Positions 13,103-26,445 of a stretch of DNA of 64,000 nt are shown in pieces. Source of the stretch: Tetracladium setigerum. Lineage: Eukaryota; Ascomycota; Leotiomycetes; Helotiales. Numbering within the stretch: the stretch's first letter is position 1; the number at the start of each line of letters is the position of its first letter. The DNA is taken from positions 620,001 to 684,000 of the forward strand of contig PZJY01000007.1 in the NCBI GenBank assembly GCA_031472005.1, given 5' to 3'. The translations under genes and the position numbers were made by a program. A model generated the notes under the pieces. The model was not told the origin of the DNA. It saw only the letters and a list, made by a program, of their open reading frames with translations, and ran no database searches.

Positions 13103-13916
13103 TTACTTCTTCTCATTTAACTTCCTCTCCACAATCCTCTCGACCATCTTCTCCAACACGCCAAACTCTCCACCACCCACACTCCTCTCAAAATACCCCT
13201 CCACAGCCTTCTCAACATACTTCCCAATCTGATCAACCTCCACATTAACCAACTCCCCTACTTCCTTCTTCGCCGTCACAATCTTCTCCTGCGTATACGC
13301 AATAAGCATAACCTCCCACCACCCCTCCTCCCCATCCACAACCTTCGTAACAGTCAAACTTGCCCCATCCAAACAAACATACCCCTTCTCAACCACCCAC
13401 CTCAAAACCTCCTTATCTCTCGGTTTCAACCGCAGAGTCACCGCTTCTCCATCTGCTCTCCTCTCCACAATCTCCGCCGTGGTATCGACATGTCCTTGTA
13501 CGAAGTGGCCGCCCATGCGTGTGGAGCTTGAGACGGCGCGTTCGAGGTTTACGCGGGAGGATTGAGTGAGGGATCCCAGGTTTGTGCGGCGGAGGGTTTC
13601 CGGGGCGATGCCTACTGTGAAGGTGGAGGGTGTGAAGTGCGTTACTGTTAGGCAGGTGCCATTTACGCTTATGCTGTCGCCGAGATGGCAGTCTGTGAGG
13701 ATTTCGGATGCGGAGGAGATGGTGAGGGTTGTGCCGGTGATGGGGTCGGCGGTTAGAGTTGTTACATCTGGAGAGGGAGTGAGTTAGTATACTTGATTGG
13801 TTTGGTTTGGTTTGTGTGACATGGAGGAAGGCGGATTTGGGATTAGTAGTGGAGGGAAGGGAAGGAGAAAGGAGAGCGAATGTACCTCCAATGATCTCTA
13901 CTATGCCTGTAAACAT
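13103..13916 (-). CDS. RIB5: Riboflavin synthase alpha chain
   Basis: Catalyses dismutation of two 6,7-dimethyl-8-ribityllumazine molecules to riboflavin, the last step of riboflavin synthesis. Exon 1 (13916-13886) encodes only MFTGIVEIIG, the strongly conserved start of the family. A 118-nt intron separates it from exon 2 (13767-13103). The 231-residue product has two tandem lumazine-binding repeats. The first includes DSISVNGTCLTV and the second GYVCLDGASLTV; MGGHFVQGHVD links them at about residue 95. No frame break. The C-terminus extends about 30 residues past the second repeat with a charged helix ending ERKLNEKK, common in fungi. The gene is convergent with GT2 and points away from nothing functionally related. 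Confidence 0.95.
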
Positions 13917-14631
13917 GATTGCGGTTTGCCTTGGTATGGAAGGGCAATTGGACTATTGAAGAATGGGAAATTGGGTGGGAGGGGTTTCGAATTATATGTT
14001 TGGATTGCCCTTTTAGAATAGGGGACAGGAATTTGCGATGGTTAGAAATCAGTTGTCATCGAAGCACACATCCCACAATCCCGCCCCGCCGGAATGGAAC
14101 AACTCGTCTCCCGGGCATACGGTCTCGCCCATCGCGCCCACCTCGGCTGGGCAGTCTCGTTAAATATATTATTTTTGGGCATTTTCCTTTGTTGGTTTTA
14201 CTTCTGGGATATTATATTTGAATTATGAAGTCAACTAGCTGGCATTTGATTTGTCTTTGGGCTCAAACTAACTTCGAAACTTACCTACACGTGCGTTTAT
14301 AAAAATGTTAGTTTGAAAGCGAGCAGACAGAGCAGCGAAACAACGATAAGGTACCTAATTTTTGCTTGATTATAATGAGGATATTTAGAATGGCTTTCTC
14401 ACCCAATGGAAGGCTCTTTACTTTCGATTGTCGCATAATTAATCACTTCATAAATCTATACACTTGAAATGCAAATGGTATCTATCTATCCATCTCTCAA
14501 GCTTCAGAACTGCTCCTCCAAACAGACAAAAATCTACACTTCTCCATCTAATTATCCAACATAACCTTTCATTAAATTCCACATTATTCCCCGATACGAG
14601 ATCTCAAATTCCTGAATAAAGCACATGTTCT
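13917..14631. other. Intergenic, no gene recognised
   Basis: Promoter region of riboflavin synthase and 3' flank of the MFS permease. The short ORFs here show no coding character. Confidence 0.6.
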
Positions 14632-16812
14632 CTAAACAGTATATCTATACTTCGGACTCTCATCTCCTAACTCTGCGATTTCATCATCGCTCAAGCCGGC
14701 AACTTTGTCGTCCTCTAGGCCAGCATCACGCCGTTTGTTGGCTCGGCTAAACGTGTACCACTATTTTTCAGTCTTTGGTTAGTATTTAATGTTCGAATAA
14801 TAATCCAAAATGACTTGCGGATGGCAGTTCCATTTCCTCACAAATCCTCATAAACCCAGAAATGAAATAAAATATAAAAACCAGAAAAAATTAAAGGGAA
14901 AAGGAGAAAAGGGAAAAGAGGAAAGAACCCAAAGCGCAAAAACCACTCACCATAACACCAAAAACCACACACGCAAAGCCCACCATCGCAAACGTAACCG
15001 CATGCCCCCTCACAAACCTCGGCTTATCCGACGTCTTATAAATAAAACTACTCATAATCCCCGCACAGTTCCCAATCGTCAACTGCATTCCCGTAGCCGT
15101 GGTGCGCTTCCCATATCTTGGCGAATTATTCGGCAGCCAGGCGAGCGGCAGACCAACGACGACATAGAGACCGGCTGCGACCATGAAACAGCCGAAGTAG
15201 TGGGCGCCGGGCGAGGAGGGCGAGAGGAGGATGGCGTAGCCGATGAGGCTGGATAGGCCGCCGAGGAGGGAGAAGAGACCGCGACGGGAGTAGGCGTCTG
15301 AGAGGCGTGCGGTGATCATGTAGACTAGGGCGCCCACGGCGTAGCAGGGGATTGTGAGGAGTTGAGTTTGGGCGGGAGTCCATTCTGTTTTAGGATATTT
15401 TGTTAGTACTGTAGATGAAAAGGTATTCTAAAATGATTGGAGGTGAGAGCTTACTGCCGATCTGAGAGATGATTGTTGGAAGGAAAGTGGAGAATCTTTA
15501 GAAAGACAGGTAGTGGTGTCAGCATTTTTGCTCTCTTTTGATAAGCTGAGAGTTTGAAATTGCAGGATCTTACCCATAAAGCATTGTATCAGTTCCAAAT
15601 TGAGCGAACCAGAAAGCCCAGCACTTCCAATCTGTGAAAGCTTTCATCACATCAACTTTTGAGAATTCTTGCGCTGCTGCTGTTTGACCGTATTCTGCAT
15701 CTTTGCGGGCTTTCATGAATGCCTTTTCCTCCGCATTGAGGAAGTATGCCTTGAGGTCTATTAGTCCTGTCTTCCAATTCCCCGATACTGGGTTTTATAA
15801 GTAGGTATGTATAGACTTACATGCTCAGGATTATTCGGCAATAACCAAAGCGTCGCAATGCCCATTACAACCGTCGGCAAACCCTCAATAATAAAAATCC
15901 TACACATTCAAATTCAATTAGTACCCACACAGATCCATTTTCCCAATACACGAACAAACAGACAACAAACTCACCATCTCCACCCACTCTGCCCAGCAAC
16001 CCCATCCATATGACCAATCCCATAAGCCAAAAGGCCACCACACCCGCCCGCAAGCGCCGCCGAAACAAAAAGATACCCAATCCTCAGCGCCAACTCTTGT
16101 TTCGTATAAAAAAATGTCAAATAAATCGCTAATCCCGGAAATAATCCTGCTTCGACCGCTCCCAGGCATAATCGAACAGCGATGAGACCACCGTAGCTTT
16201 GTACTACGCCGCCGAGGGTGGCGATAATTCCCCATGCTGTAGTGATGAAAGCGATCCAGCGAGAGGGGGTGAATTTCTTTAGGACGCTTGTGGTTGTGAT
16301 GGTATTGTCAGTTGATGAGACGAGAATTTTCTGGAAATGGGTATAGGAAGAGGGGAGAGGGGTATGGGGAAAGAGGAAGAAGGATCCTTACAGGTTCGAT
16401 GGTAATTCAAAGAGAATATACGTAACAAAAAGTAGAGAGACAGCGATTTGGTACTGATCCCCTTCATTCCCAAATCCCGTTCCAATCCATACAACCTCGC
16501 ATTCCCAATATTGACACTATTCACCCAAAGACCCCCAAGTCATTAGCTTCATGTATCTCACACTCTCTCAAATTTAAAGTCACGAGTTACAAGTGAACCA
16601 AAACTGTGCATCTCAACTCACCGATCAAGAAAACTCAATAAATACAAAACCATCACCACGGGAATGATATGCAGATCCAATTTCCTCACCAACGCTTTCT
16701 CTTCAGGCCCACCGAGGACAATGTGACGATTGTTTGGAGTTTGATCTTGATCTTGATCTTGGAATGTGTAAGAGGCTGCTTTAGCTTCGGTGTCCGAATT
16801 GGACATTTTCAT
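14632..16812 (-). CDS. MFS transporter, allantoate permease (ACS/Dal5-like) family (frame break at 16459-16462)
   Basis: Plasma-membrane major facilitator of the anion:cation symporter family, which in fungi carries small organic anions such as allantoate, nicotinate or pantothenate. Eight exons: 16812-16622, 16516-16392, 16286-15975, 15899-15821, 15749-15574, 15495-15455, 15384-14951 and 14760-14632. Landmarks in order are LDRVNIGNARLYGLERDLGM after TM1, LKKFTPSRWIAF, FPGLAIYLTFFYTKQELALR, SGWRWIFIIEGLPT, LPNNPEHAYFLNAEEKAFM, and the central-loop to C-terminal half WTPAQTQLLTIPCYAVGAL. The tail ends AELGDESPKYRYTV. In exon 2 the frame after GMKG is wrong; one more base in the C4 run at 16459-16462 restores DQYQIAVSLLFVTYILFELPSNL in two halves and gives 495 codons. 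The start could be 16812 or 16806. The substrate cannot be told from sequence. Confidence 0.9.
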
Positions 16813-18126
16813 GTCTGAGGGTTGTTGAGGTGGTGGGGGTTCTCCAGGGTTGCCATTTTGAGGACTTTCGCTGTTGTGTTGCGAATAGGTACCCAGGTAA
16901 GTGTACACAAGGTGGCGTTGCAACAGTAGGTACGATCGTAAACGCTGATTTTGAACTGACTACGTGAGCGAGTGACTGAGTGGATCGAGAGATTGCAATC
17001 AATCAATAGTCGAATAATTGCCAAACAATCCCCTCGAGAGTTGCGCTCGTTTTGCTTGATCGCTGCAAGATGATGACTCTGAAAATCTCTCACAAGTCAC
17101 TCAAATCCGCGGTTTCTCTTCGGATTGTTATGGCTATTGCCCCGGCGCGCAAAGTCTTCACTGCAAACAAACAGTCAATCAATCAATCTCACTCGTCTTT
17201 GGGGATGGACAGCTTATGTACCTTACCTTTCCTTTCTACCTGTCTCTCAAAGCAGTGTTTCGTCCAATCTTGTGTCTGGTGGGATCTGTAAGCAAATAAT
17301 GTTGTGTCGCGGGAGAAGAAGCCGAGACCTCTGTCTTCTCGAATGAGGCCAAGCCAAGGGTTTCACGACATGATCTTCTCTAGCGTGCTGTAATAATGAG
17401 TGCCGGGGGCGCGATAAGCGTACACCCACTTTTAAAATCGAAACATTTTTTGCTCTTGTCATGGACCGGCTAATAGCGCCTCCCACTTTTGTCGCCGCGG
17501 GTTGCGAGGTTTGCATGGCGAGCATGGCTGATAACGGAAACCGGGGAGGCTTCTTTCTTTCTGGGTGGCCTGATACTGTACTGCTGTACAATAGTGCTCG
17601 AATGAGATACGTAGAGTTGGTCACAGACGATAGGGGGCGGGGTTTATATAACCGCTCCCTAGGCCACCGACTCTACTACTCTTTAGATATTAAAACACCA
17701 GGAATACAACAGTATATCTTGGACCGTATTGTCTCACTTTGGCCTCAAGTGAATCATTGTATTACGTACTGTTTTACCAACAAATATCTTTGACCCACGT
17801 GCTGATTTTATGAATAGCTATGTTACTAATAACGTTGAGTAAAAACTGATTTGTAAACTATAAAAGCGCGCCTGAGGGCTTGTGCAAGAGAAACCAATAT
17901 GTAATATTCACATAGTCCAACGATTAGGATATTTAGAGGAGCAGAAAGGAAAGAAGCGTGGAAGTAGAGAAAATTAAAATAACCCCACGAAGAACAGTAA
18001 AACCGATTTGCACGTTATGAATGTTTTCGTCAACTCTTTTTTAGCATGTCCGTTCCTGGACGTCGCCTCTTCAAAAGGACACTACAGGTCATCGCAGAGC
18101 AGAGCCAGTTTACACCTTTAGGCGGC
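16813..18126. other. Intergenic, no gene recognised
   Basis: 5' flank of the MFS gene and 3' flank of the secreted cysteine-rich protein gene. The ORF at 17461-17793 has no recognisable domain and overlaps an ORF on the other strand. Confidence 0.5.
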
Positions 18127-18954
18127 TCACATAAAGCACGTATTCACAGGCACTCCTGCATCAATACAGAGGCAACCTCCACCGCAACAAGAACGTGGAT
18201 TACAATTGGCGCAAGATCCACCGCGTGGATTGCAGGTTGTGATGGTTGAGAAGACATCAGTAGTAGTGAATTCTGTGATGACCTGTGGCGAAATAGTTAT
18301 CATCAGTCATCTTGAGAGATCTTTCGCGTAAGAAGGAGTCGATGAAGCGGTTCAAGGTATTGAACTTCGCCCAGACATTTGGAGTTTTTCTAAACTTACC
18401 GGTGTTGGGGCTGTGATTGTGTTCGTGACTGTCACCTTTGGCGTGAGGCTAAGACACTTGCACGCAGAGGAGATCTCTGCAGCTGCGAACTTTGCAAGGG
18501 CCGCGAAAATCAGACGATCTTTTAGATTATGGACTGGCCCGTTCCGTGGCAACTCTCCTGACCGTTTCAACAAGGTCGGCCGGAAGATAGTGACTGTAAA
18601 AACAGAAGTGATGACAGATATTTCAGTTCTATGCAAAACTAATTAGTCTGATATTATTCTTTAATATGGGGGTTCGACCGAAAATTCTGACCGAGTTGCT
18701 GGTGTGAAGGTAGTAGATTTTGTCGTAGTGCTTGGAATGTTAAGATATGAGCTGCAGAAAGTGGTCGCAGGTGGCCCAAGGGCTTTCAAAATCCCAAAGC
18801 AGCCAGTCAAGGCTTTGCAATTTATACCACGAGGGCTAAGCTCATGCTCTTTGGCAAGCGCAGTACATGTGGCAGCTGGGATCTGGGGGACGCAGCTAAC
18901 ATCTGCGGATGCCACCGACAGGAAAAAGAGTAGGGATACTTTGTATAGTAACAT
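18127..18954 (-). CDS. Small secreted cysteine-rich protein
   Basis: Three exons (18954-18692, 18628-18400, 18282-18127) join to 215 codons. The start is the ATG opening MLLYKVSLLFFLSVASA, a clear signal peptide cleaved before DVSC. The N-terminal part has six cysteines (SCVPQIPAATC, INC, GCF, FCSSYL) and is followed by a Thr/Ser-rich linker. A middle helix-like segment, LAKFAAAEISSACKCL, is of a kind seen in many fungal secreted proteins. The third exon encodes a C-terminal module with eight cysteines in about 30 residues, including NPRSCCGGGCLC, ending VNTCFM. The first intron uses GTCAGA as donor with a CTAAT branch site, slightly atypical but required to join the frames. The role is unknown. 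A cell-wall or apoplastic protein is likely; an effector is possible but not shown. Confidence 0.75.
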
Positions 18955-20649
18955 GCTGATTCTTCGTAAAGCCAAAGCTCAAATAGAGAGAGTCTGGAGG
19001 AGGTACAGACGCCGATAGCATGATATTAAATACAAAAGTTCCAGCTAAGTTCGTGATATCAGCTGAGGGGTTTGTGCTATGTGGCACTTCTAGATGTAGG
19101 TATTAGTGATTGGTAATTACGTACGAGGAAAATTAATCGCATACTCGGGTATCCAGAATGGGAAAGTTAAGCAAGCCAATTGATTTTGTCTAGTCTTATT
19201 TGTAGTATTGTTGATTGTTCGAGCGGAATGTAGTTGCTGATTACTAAATATACTTTAAGTACTTTGAAGTATACGAATCCTGCCGTGCTATGCAAGCCTT
19301 CGGTTGTATGGATGTTCAAAAAGTTTCTTGAGGAACTCGGCCACAACAAATAACTTTAAGGTAGCTCTCAGCTTTGATATGCTATCCCCCTCCGTACCGA
19401 TTGTAATATGGTGGTTTCAAAGTTAACCATTACTATGGGTAGCGATGCTTGACAGCCAACTTTCGCTGGATTCCAGTCGGTGCGGAGGGGGAAAGTAGAT
19501 GCAATTCTCTGGGATCGTACTGTATGAGAACTTGTCTGACCTCAGAAGTGACAAAGGCAGCTCATGCTGTCAGGTCCGCCAAGGCTTTGACTCGGCTCTA
19601 AGTCAATAGCGTCCGCACTCCGACATACGATGAGAATGGAAGGGTTTCTATAGAGGTTAGAGATTAGTTTGTCAATATATTGAGTTTAAGCTACGAAACC
19701 TGATCCTCTATCAACCAATCCTTATACGTGAAGCAAGTCGTCGGCCGATATGGCGGAGTTGGATACAAAAAAAGAAGTTTGTCAATAGAGGGTTTTAGCA
19801 GCTGATGTAATAATCTACGGGGATTAGAAAGGATCGTGGCCTCCCGGAATAATCTAAGGAGGACGAAGGTTTTATACAAGTAGAATAATATTTTATTAAA
19901 TAAGAGTACCTATCTCTTCCCAGAATACTAACCTGACTTACTTGATTACATCGCGTGATTAGTGACCGTTACAGGATGGTAATGGAATTTTTACCATAGC
20001 GTCGACACATTATTTGAAATACTGGAGCTGATCCATGAGATAAGAGCCGGCGTCAGCGTACCAGAGCAAGAGGGCAGATGTTATATTTTAAATGCCATCT
20101 CCTGAGCATTTCACATTTCGGAACTTTTGCTATGCGCGCTTGATAGTCCCGAGGTCCCTTTTTGTGTGTTTCCTAGGTAGGGTTCGCAGGGAAGGCAAAA
20201 CTCGTGTCTCTTCCTTGCGGTAATAGCAACATTGTAATTGTTATTTTCTACAACAATGTTGAAGTTAAACTCTAGCAAGTGCGAAGACATTATCATACTA
20301 ATCTATTTCCATGCTAACACCATCTGAACATATTTATACCACGTCACATGACCTGTTCCCGAGAACAGTATTTTTCTTCCAGTTCGCCAGCTCAATCCTA
20401 CACCATAACATGTGCACAGCTAGCGAATATTATCTATAGATACATTAAAAGACGAGCAACATAGCTCACTCCGTTGGTCCATTCAGAGAGCACAAATGCA
20501 TCATCTATTATTTCCAATTAACCCTGGGTATCGCTCAACGCCAGCAGCCCCCAAAAAGAGGCCGCCAAAAAATGCATTTTTCTCAAGTCGCACGCCGCGA
20601 CTCAGTTCCAATCAAAGCCTTCTTTCTCCCTCCTCTATTAACCGTCCTT
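18955..20649. other. Intergenic with a long imperfect hairpin
   Basis: About 1.7 kb without a recognisable gene. A 19-nt inverted repeat at 19385-19403 and 19474-19492 encloses a 70-nt loop (see findings). A weaker inverted pair AACATTG.../...CAATGTT lies near 20229-20261. Confidence 0.55.
19385..19492. repeat. Imperfect inverted repeat, 19-nt arms
   Basis: The left arm TCCCCCTCCGTACCGATTG (19385-19403) is complementary to the right arm at 19474-19492 at 17 of 19 positions. Both differences are C/T, so as plus-strand RNA they would still pair as G:U. It may be a relic of a small transposable element or a structured RNA. Confidence 0.55.
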
Positions 20650-23332
20650 CTAATAGCCATCATCGTCGTCAAAGTCGTGGTTTGACACTCCCCCAACACT
20701 CCCAGTATCGTCGACATCACCATTCTCGTATCCGTAGTCGTTCTCGTCCTCTTGGAAAGTGTCATCTCCATACGCAGTAGTCTCGTCAACAGCTTCGTCC
20801 TCGGCAGGCTCCTCGGTAGTGGCTGGCTTTGTCGTTGGTGCATTTGGATTTATGTAGTCGTCATCTTCGCTGTCGGGATCAGAATCAATCTCGATGAGTT
20901 CTGGGGCAGCCTTCTTGCGTTGACGTGGAGCAGCACTGCTTGCAGGAGTTGTAACTTCACTTCCATCATCGGATGGAGCAACGGAGGAATCACGGGAACC
21001 AAGAGCTGAACCAGCTTGGGATGTGACTCGAGATGTTGCTGCTGAGCCCAATCCGTTCTTGCCACCTTGTGTCGTGTTAAACATGGCGGAAATGGCATCG
21101 TAATTGATCTTTTTGGAGAATGCTCGTAGCTTGACGGTATTCATAGCTGCCTCTCCGGGTGTACTTGCTGCACTTGTTTGGCCTTCTCCAATTCTCGGCT
21201 TCTTCTTTCGATTTCTGGTTGCCTTGGGAGGGCCATTCTCTGCCATCTGTCTTTGGTACTCTCGAAGTTGTTGCTTGCGCAGCCATTCTCTGTTGTTATT
21301 GACCCAGATCTTCTCTTTCAAGGCGGAAGCCTCGGCGTCAAGCAGGCAATTCATAACTTCTGGATCGTCGTCAAACTCATCGGCTCCAATCTCAGTGTCC
21401 ATGCTGACATCCTTCGCTGGATTTTTCTCTTGAGCAGCGCGCGTATGTTCTTCGGCACGAATTGCAGCCTGCTCGTACGTGACTGCATGTGCTTCGGTAT
21501 GAGGATCGAAAGTTGACTCGGGTATGGGAACAGTGGGGGTATCCTGTGGAGGTTTCGAGCTTAGGCGAGGCGTTCCCGCAGCATGATGAAAGGGGGTTTC
21601 TGGAATCTCGCCTCCAGCAGCGGCTTCGTTCATGGCAGGATCGGCAATCATCTCGGCAATTTCTACTTCAAGTTCGTCTTCCTCCTCAACCCATTCTTTC
21701 GAAACGTCGATTGGACGATTGTCAGGTCCTTTCTTGCCCTTTCGTGAATCGACTGGTTCGGTACCTTTGGCCGGAGTCTCCTCTGCGTCTTCGTCTAAAT
21801 CGGAGTCTTCCTGTATCGATTCATCTCCATAAGCAGTAGCCAGATCTTCAATTGTTTCGTTCAGTTCTCTGTCAACCTCTCTTTGTATAGAGTTTCGTTC
21901 ATCCTGTCGAGCGTTGTTGGCGTCTTCTTGGAGCAAAAGAGGGTCGATGGGAATTTCGTCGGTTTGAGTAGGCATGGCAGAAATTACGTCGGTTTGAGTA
22001 GGTATGGCCGGAACGTCGTTGGTTTGGGTGGGAACGGCAGGAATCACGAATCCATCAGCATCGCGACGGACTTCAGCAGCAGCTGGAGTTGGGGCTTGGG
22101 CGGCCGGATTTCCAGTCTTTGGGCGTTTGTTTGGGGGATCCGCTGGGTCTGCCTGGCCTTCTGCGGCAGCAATCTCTTCTTCGGATTGCCAGCCTGCTTT
22201 CCTCTTGCGAACCTTCTTCGTCTTTATAAATTCCTCCGTCTTTTCGTAAAAGGATGGGGGATCGTGAGGCTTGGAGGCACGCCATTCTTCGTTCAAAAAT
22301 TCTTCAATAGTAAGGGTACTCGTTGCTGTGCGTTTAAATTCGGTGAGACGTTTCTTGATCGTGTGCGTGGTTACTTTCACAACATAGACGACTTCGGTTA
22401 TCGTGCGACGGAAGTTGTTCATTCGAGCAGCGAGAATGAGGCATGCTCCACAAACACCAGAAGGACGTCGTCCCATGACCATCCAGTCGAAGCTCATGCG
22501 CTTAACCATTCGACAGGCATCATCGGCAACTTTGTCCAGCATGGGCCAAATTCAAGTTTGGATGCGAATCGATAGATTAAATCTTCAGGGAGAACGGGTC
22601 GGATACCATCCTTGGAGATGGTGATGGTGTCGTGGAGATCCTTGAAAGTTTTTCCCAGCTTGAACACATTGACCTGGGCACGTCAGATGGGGAGTGGCCA
22701 AGACGGTGTCACAATGTTACTTACCTGAACCCTGTCTGCAAAATCAATAAGCATAACTCGACATGGCTGTTCCTTTCGGCAGGCACTATAAAGACAGACT
22801 GCAGCAACCATATCGATGCGGCGACCTTGGATGAAGTTGTTCATAGCCGCAATCTTGAAGATTTGAACGCCTTGAAGGACAACATTTTCACCAATTGTCA
22901 ATTGGTTTGCCATGGATGTCATGATTTGCTTGCCTAATTATTTTGTTAATTTGTACGCCTGGGAGAGGACAAGAAGTCAAACTTACCCTCTCTGACGGTA
23001 TTCTCTCGTCCTGATCCCTCTGGGGCGCCCATGCGACCAAAGGCTGGGCCTCCCATACTTCGTGCTCCTCCTTGGTCCGCACCAATATAACTTCCTTGGA
23101 CCACGGCCGCACCACTGCTATTCTCACCAAACTGAATCTCGGCGACGATGTTGGAGTCATCGACAATAGTGCCACAGCTGTGACAGATGCCATCGTTAAT
23201 ATCTGGTGTCGCACAGTTTTTGTTTGGACATGCTCGTCTTGGTCGAGCTGGGGCAGGTTTGCGAATGGCAGTTGGAGCACTGATCTCACGACGATTCTGC
23301 CGGAGAGGGTTGATGGGTTTTGGTGGAGGCAT
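20650..23332 (-). CDS. BRF1: Transcription factor IIIB subunit BRF1 (frame break at 22543-22545)
   Basis: TFIIB-related factor that, with TBP and Bdp1, recruits RNA polymerase III to tRNA and 5S genes. Exons are 23332-22987, 22933-22725 and 22673-20650. The N-terminal zinc ribbon (CPNKNC...CHSC, residues about 36-56) is followed by two cyclin folds. They include YSACRKEQPCRVMLIDFADRV in two parts in the first and SGVCGACLILAARMNNFRR in the second. The long acidic C-terminal half contains the BRF1 homology region that binds TBP: EVMNCLLDAEASALKEKIW then NNNREWLRKQQLREYQ. Near LEFGP/MLDKVADD one base is missing at the GGG run 22543-22545; restoring it gives 859 codons, all otherwise open. The C-terminus is unusually acidic (DDDDGY at the end). 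Confidence 0.93.
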
Positions 23333-24346
23333 GGTGGGTGATTGATGAATGGATCAGGATGAGGATGACTCGACCCCGCAAACGACAACCCCGCGACTGA
23401 TTGTGAGAAAGAACGGAAACAAGCAAAGGCTTCGTGATATCACGATGTGTTTCCTATATGTTTGTATTCTGCAGTATTGTTGTCGAGCGGCTCCACGTGA
23501 TGGGTGAGCGGCGTTGGGTGGTGGTGGTTGGTGGTAGGGCAAGAGATGTGGATGTTGAGAGTTGAGGTGGCCAGGTCGAAAATTGAGACAAAAAGGTCGG
23601 CCGTCCGCAAAGCTGATTTGGTTCAGTGGGAAGTGCGGCGGTCTTGAGACGCTTTCGACACTAGCGGCTGACCGGTCTGCCAAGCCTTCCCTTTCCAATG
23701 GTGATCTGGTGTGAATGGGATGGGTAATTTCAGCAAGTTGAAGAAGAAAAAGTGATCGAAATTGACTTTGGGACAGAAGGAATCCGAACTATGCGTCGCT
23801 TTAGCTTCATATAAATTTTTGATTTTTTTGACCTTTTTGGTTTGGAATCGAGACGTGCTGGGTTGTCTTGTTGATCGTTCTTTGTCGTGGGCGAGATGAT
23901 CTGGCTGCACGAATTTTTTCAACTCCACATTCGACCCTGCCAAGCTTCCTCGCTTAAGCGCAGACAAATATGCCACGTGATGAACAGTTCGATTGGAGCG
24001 AAGAAAGCTTTTGCTTTGGCTCGAGTAGTTCAAGTCAGTAGTTGATGCCGTGATGTTACCAGTGGTCTCATATCTTTTCGACGATTTCTTCTGCTCCATT
24101 TCTATCTGTACTCTCCCAATAAAATCAAGTTCAAAAAGCTCGAGCTCAACTTCCTCTGCACGTGACAATGAGCTAGTCAGCTCACCGCCATGTTTCTGCC
24201 CAAACCAGATTGGAAATTTTGCAAGGCGATAAACTCCCCCCGCCGACGAGAGCAATCCGATCCTCCTTCTTCCTTCAACACGACAATCTTTCTGCCACTT
24301 AAGCCTCTTTCTCGTTTTCTCCTCCGATATTTATACACTCGCAATC
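23333..24346. other. Divergent promoter region, BRF1 / arginine methyltransferase
   Basis: One kilobase between two divergently transcribed housekeeping genes. The ORF at 23623-24255 on the minus strand lacks family resemblance and starts inside what should be the 5' UTR of the methyltransferase, so I leave it out. Confidence 0.6.
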
Positions 24347-25663
<1,317 letters not shown>

Positions 25664-26445
25664 TTGTGACAGTGGTGATGATGTTATGGAGGAGGTGAGG
25701 TGTCTTTGGCGGCTGAGAGCGCGGACCCTGGGATTTTGATTTGAGCTGATTGATTGATTGATCGATTGAGCGATTGCTTGCTTGATTGATTGATTGATTG
25801 ACGAGTACACTTTGAGACTCTTTTCATGATGATGATGAATTGTGATGGAGCCTAGGGATGGGATTAATTACATTTGGCGTTATTTTGAGATGAGATGCTG
25901 GTTTAAGCATAGCGTGGGCTTCCCCTTTTACAAATCTATTCATATATGGCAAAAGGATGGTTTGCATATAGAAATCACAATGCATGATCAAAGACATTCG
26001 ATGATATTTTCTAGTTTTACCTAATTTCCTCATTTGTGAGCGGTCTAAATATGCGAATTGCGAATTAGATGTGGTGTCTGTTCAATCGGCCAGTGGAAAG
26101 AGACTGACAGGTTCACAACGACAAACATATTCCTTTCTATTGCCATGCTTCACTCCAATTATGATTATACATTAGAGCTTTCTTACCAAAATAAAGGTAA
26201 AACAAGAGCAGCATCAACGTTCAATTCAATGAATCGAAAGAAAGAACATTTTGTACCTGCTAGTATTACTTATTTGTATATTTACTCTACCTAAAGTACC
26301 AATCTATAACTCGCCCACAAACTACTCCCATGAAGGCCACCCCATCCATCCATCCATTCCTTGAGCACCCTTCCCAATTTCCTTGCTCCCTCCATTATCC
26401 CTCCTTCCTCCCCCTCCTTCTTTACACCCGTCCAACAACAATTTT
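25664..26445. other. Intergenic between convergent genes
   Basis: 3' flanks of the methyltransferase and the NTF2-like gene. Holds a GATT microsatellite at 25747-25800. Confidence 0.65.
25747..25800. repeat. (GATT)n microsatellite
   Basis: Imperfect run of GATT/GATC units in the 3' flank of the arginine methyltransferase gene. Confidence 0.85.

Noticed and set aside
21883..22575. 230-codon plus-strand ORF opposite BRF1
   Set aside because: Antisense shadow of BRF1; no independent family signal.
23623..24255. 210-codon minus-strand ORF between BRF1 and PRMT1
   Set aside because: No family resemblance, composition unlike neighbouring coding DNA, and it overlies the promoter and 5' UTR of PRMT1.
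25747..25800. Possible CRISPR-like repeat array
   Set aside because: It is a simple GATT microsatellite without spacers, in a eukaryotic genome.
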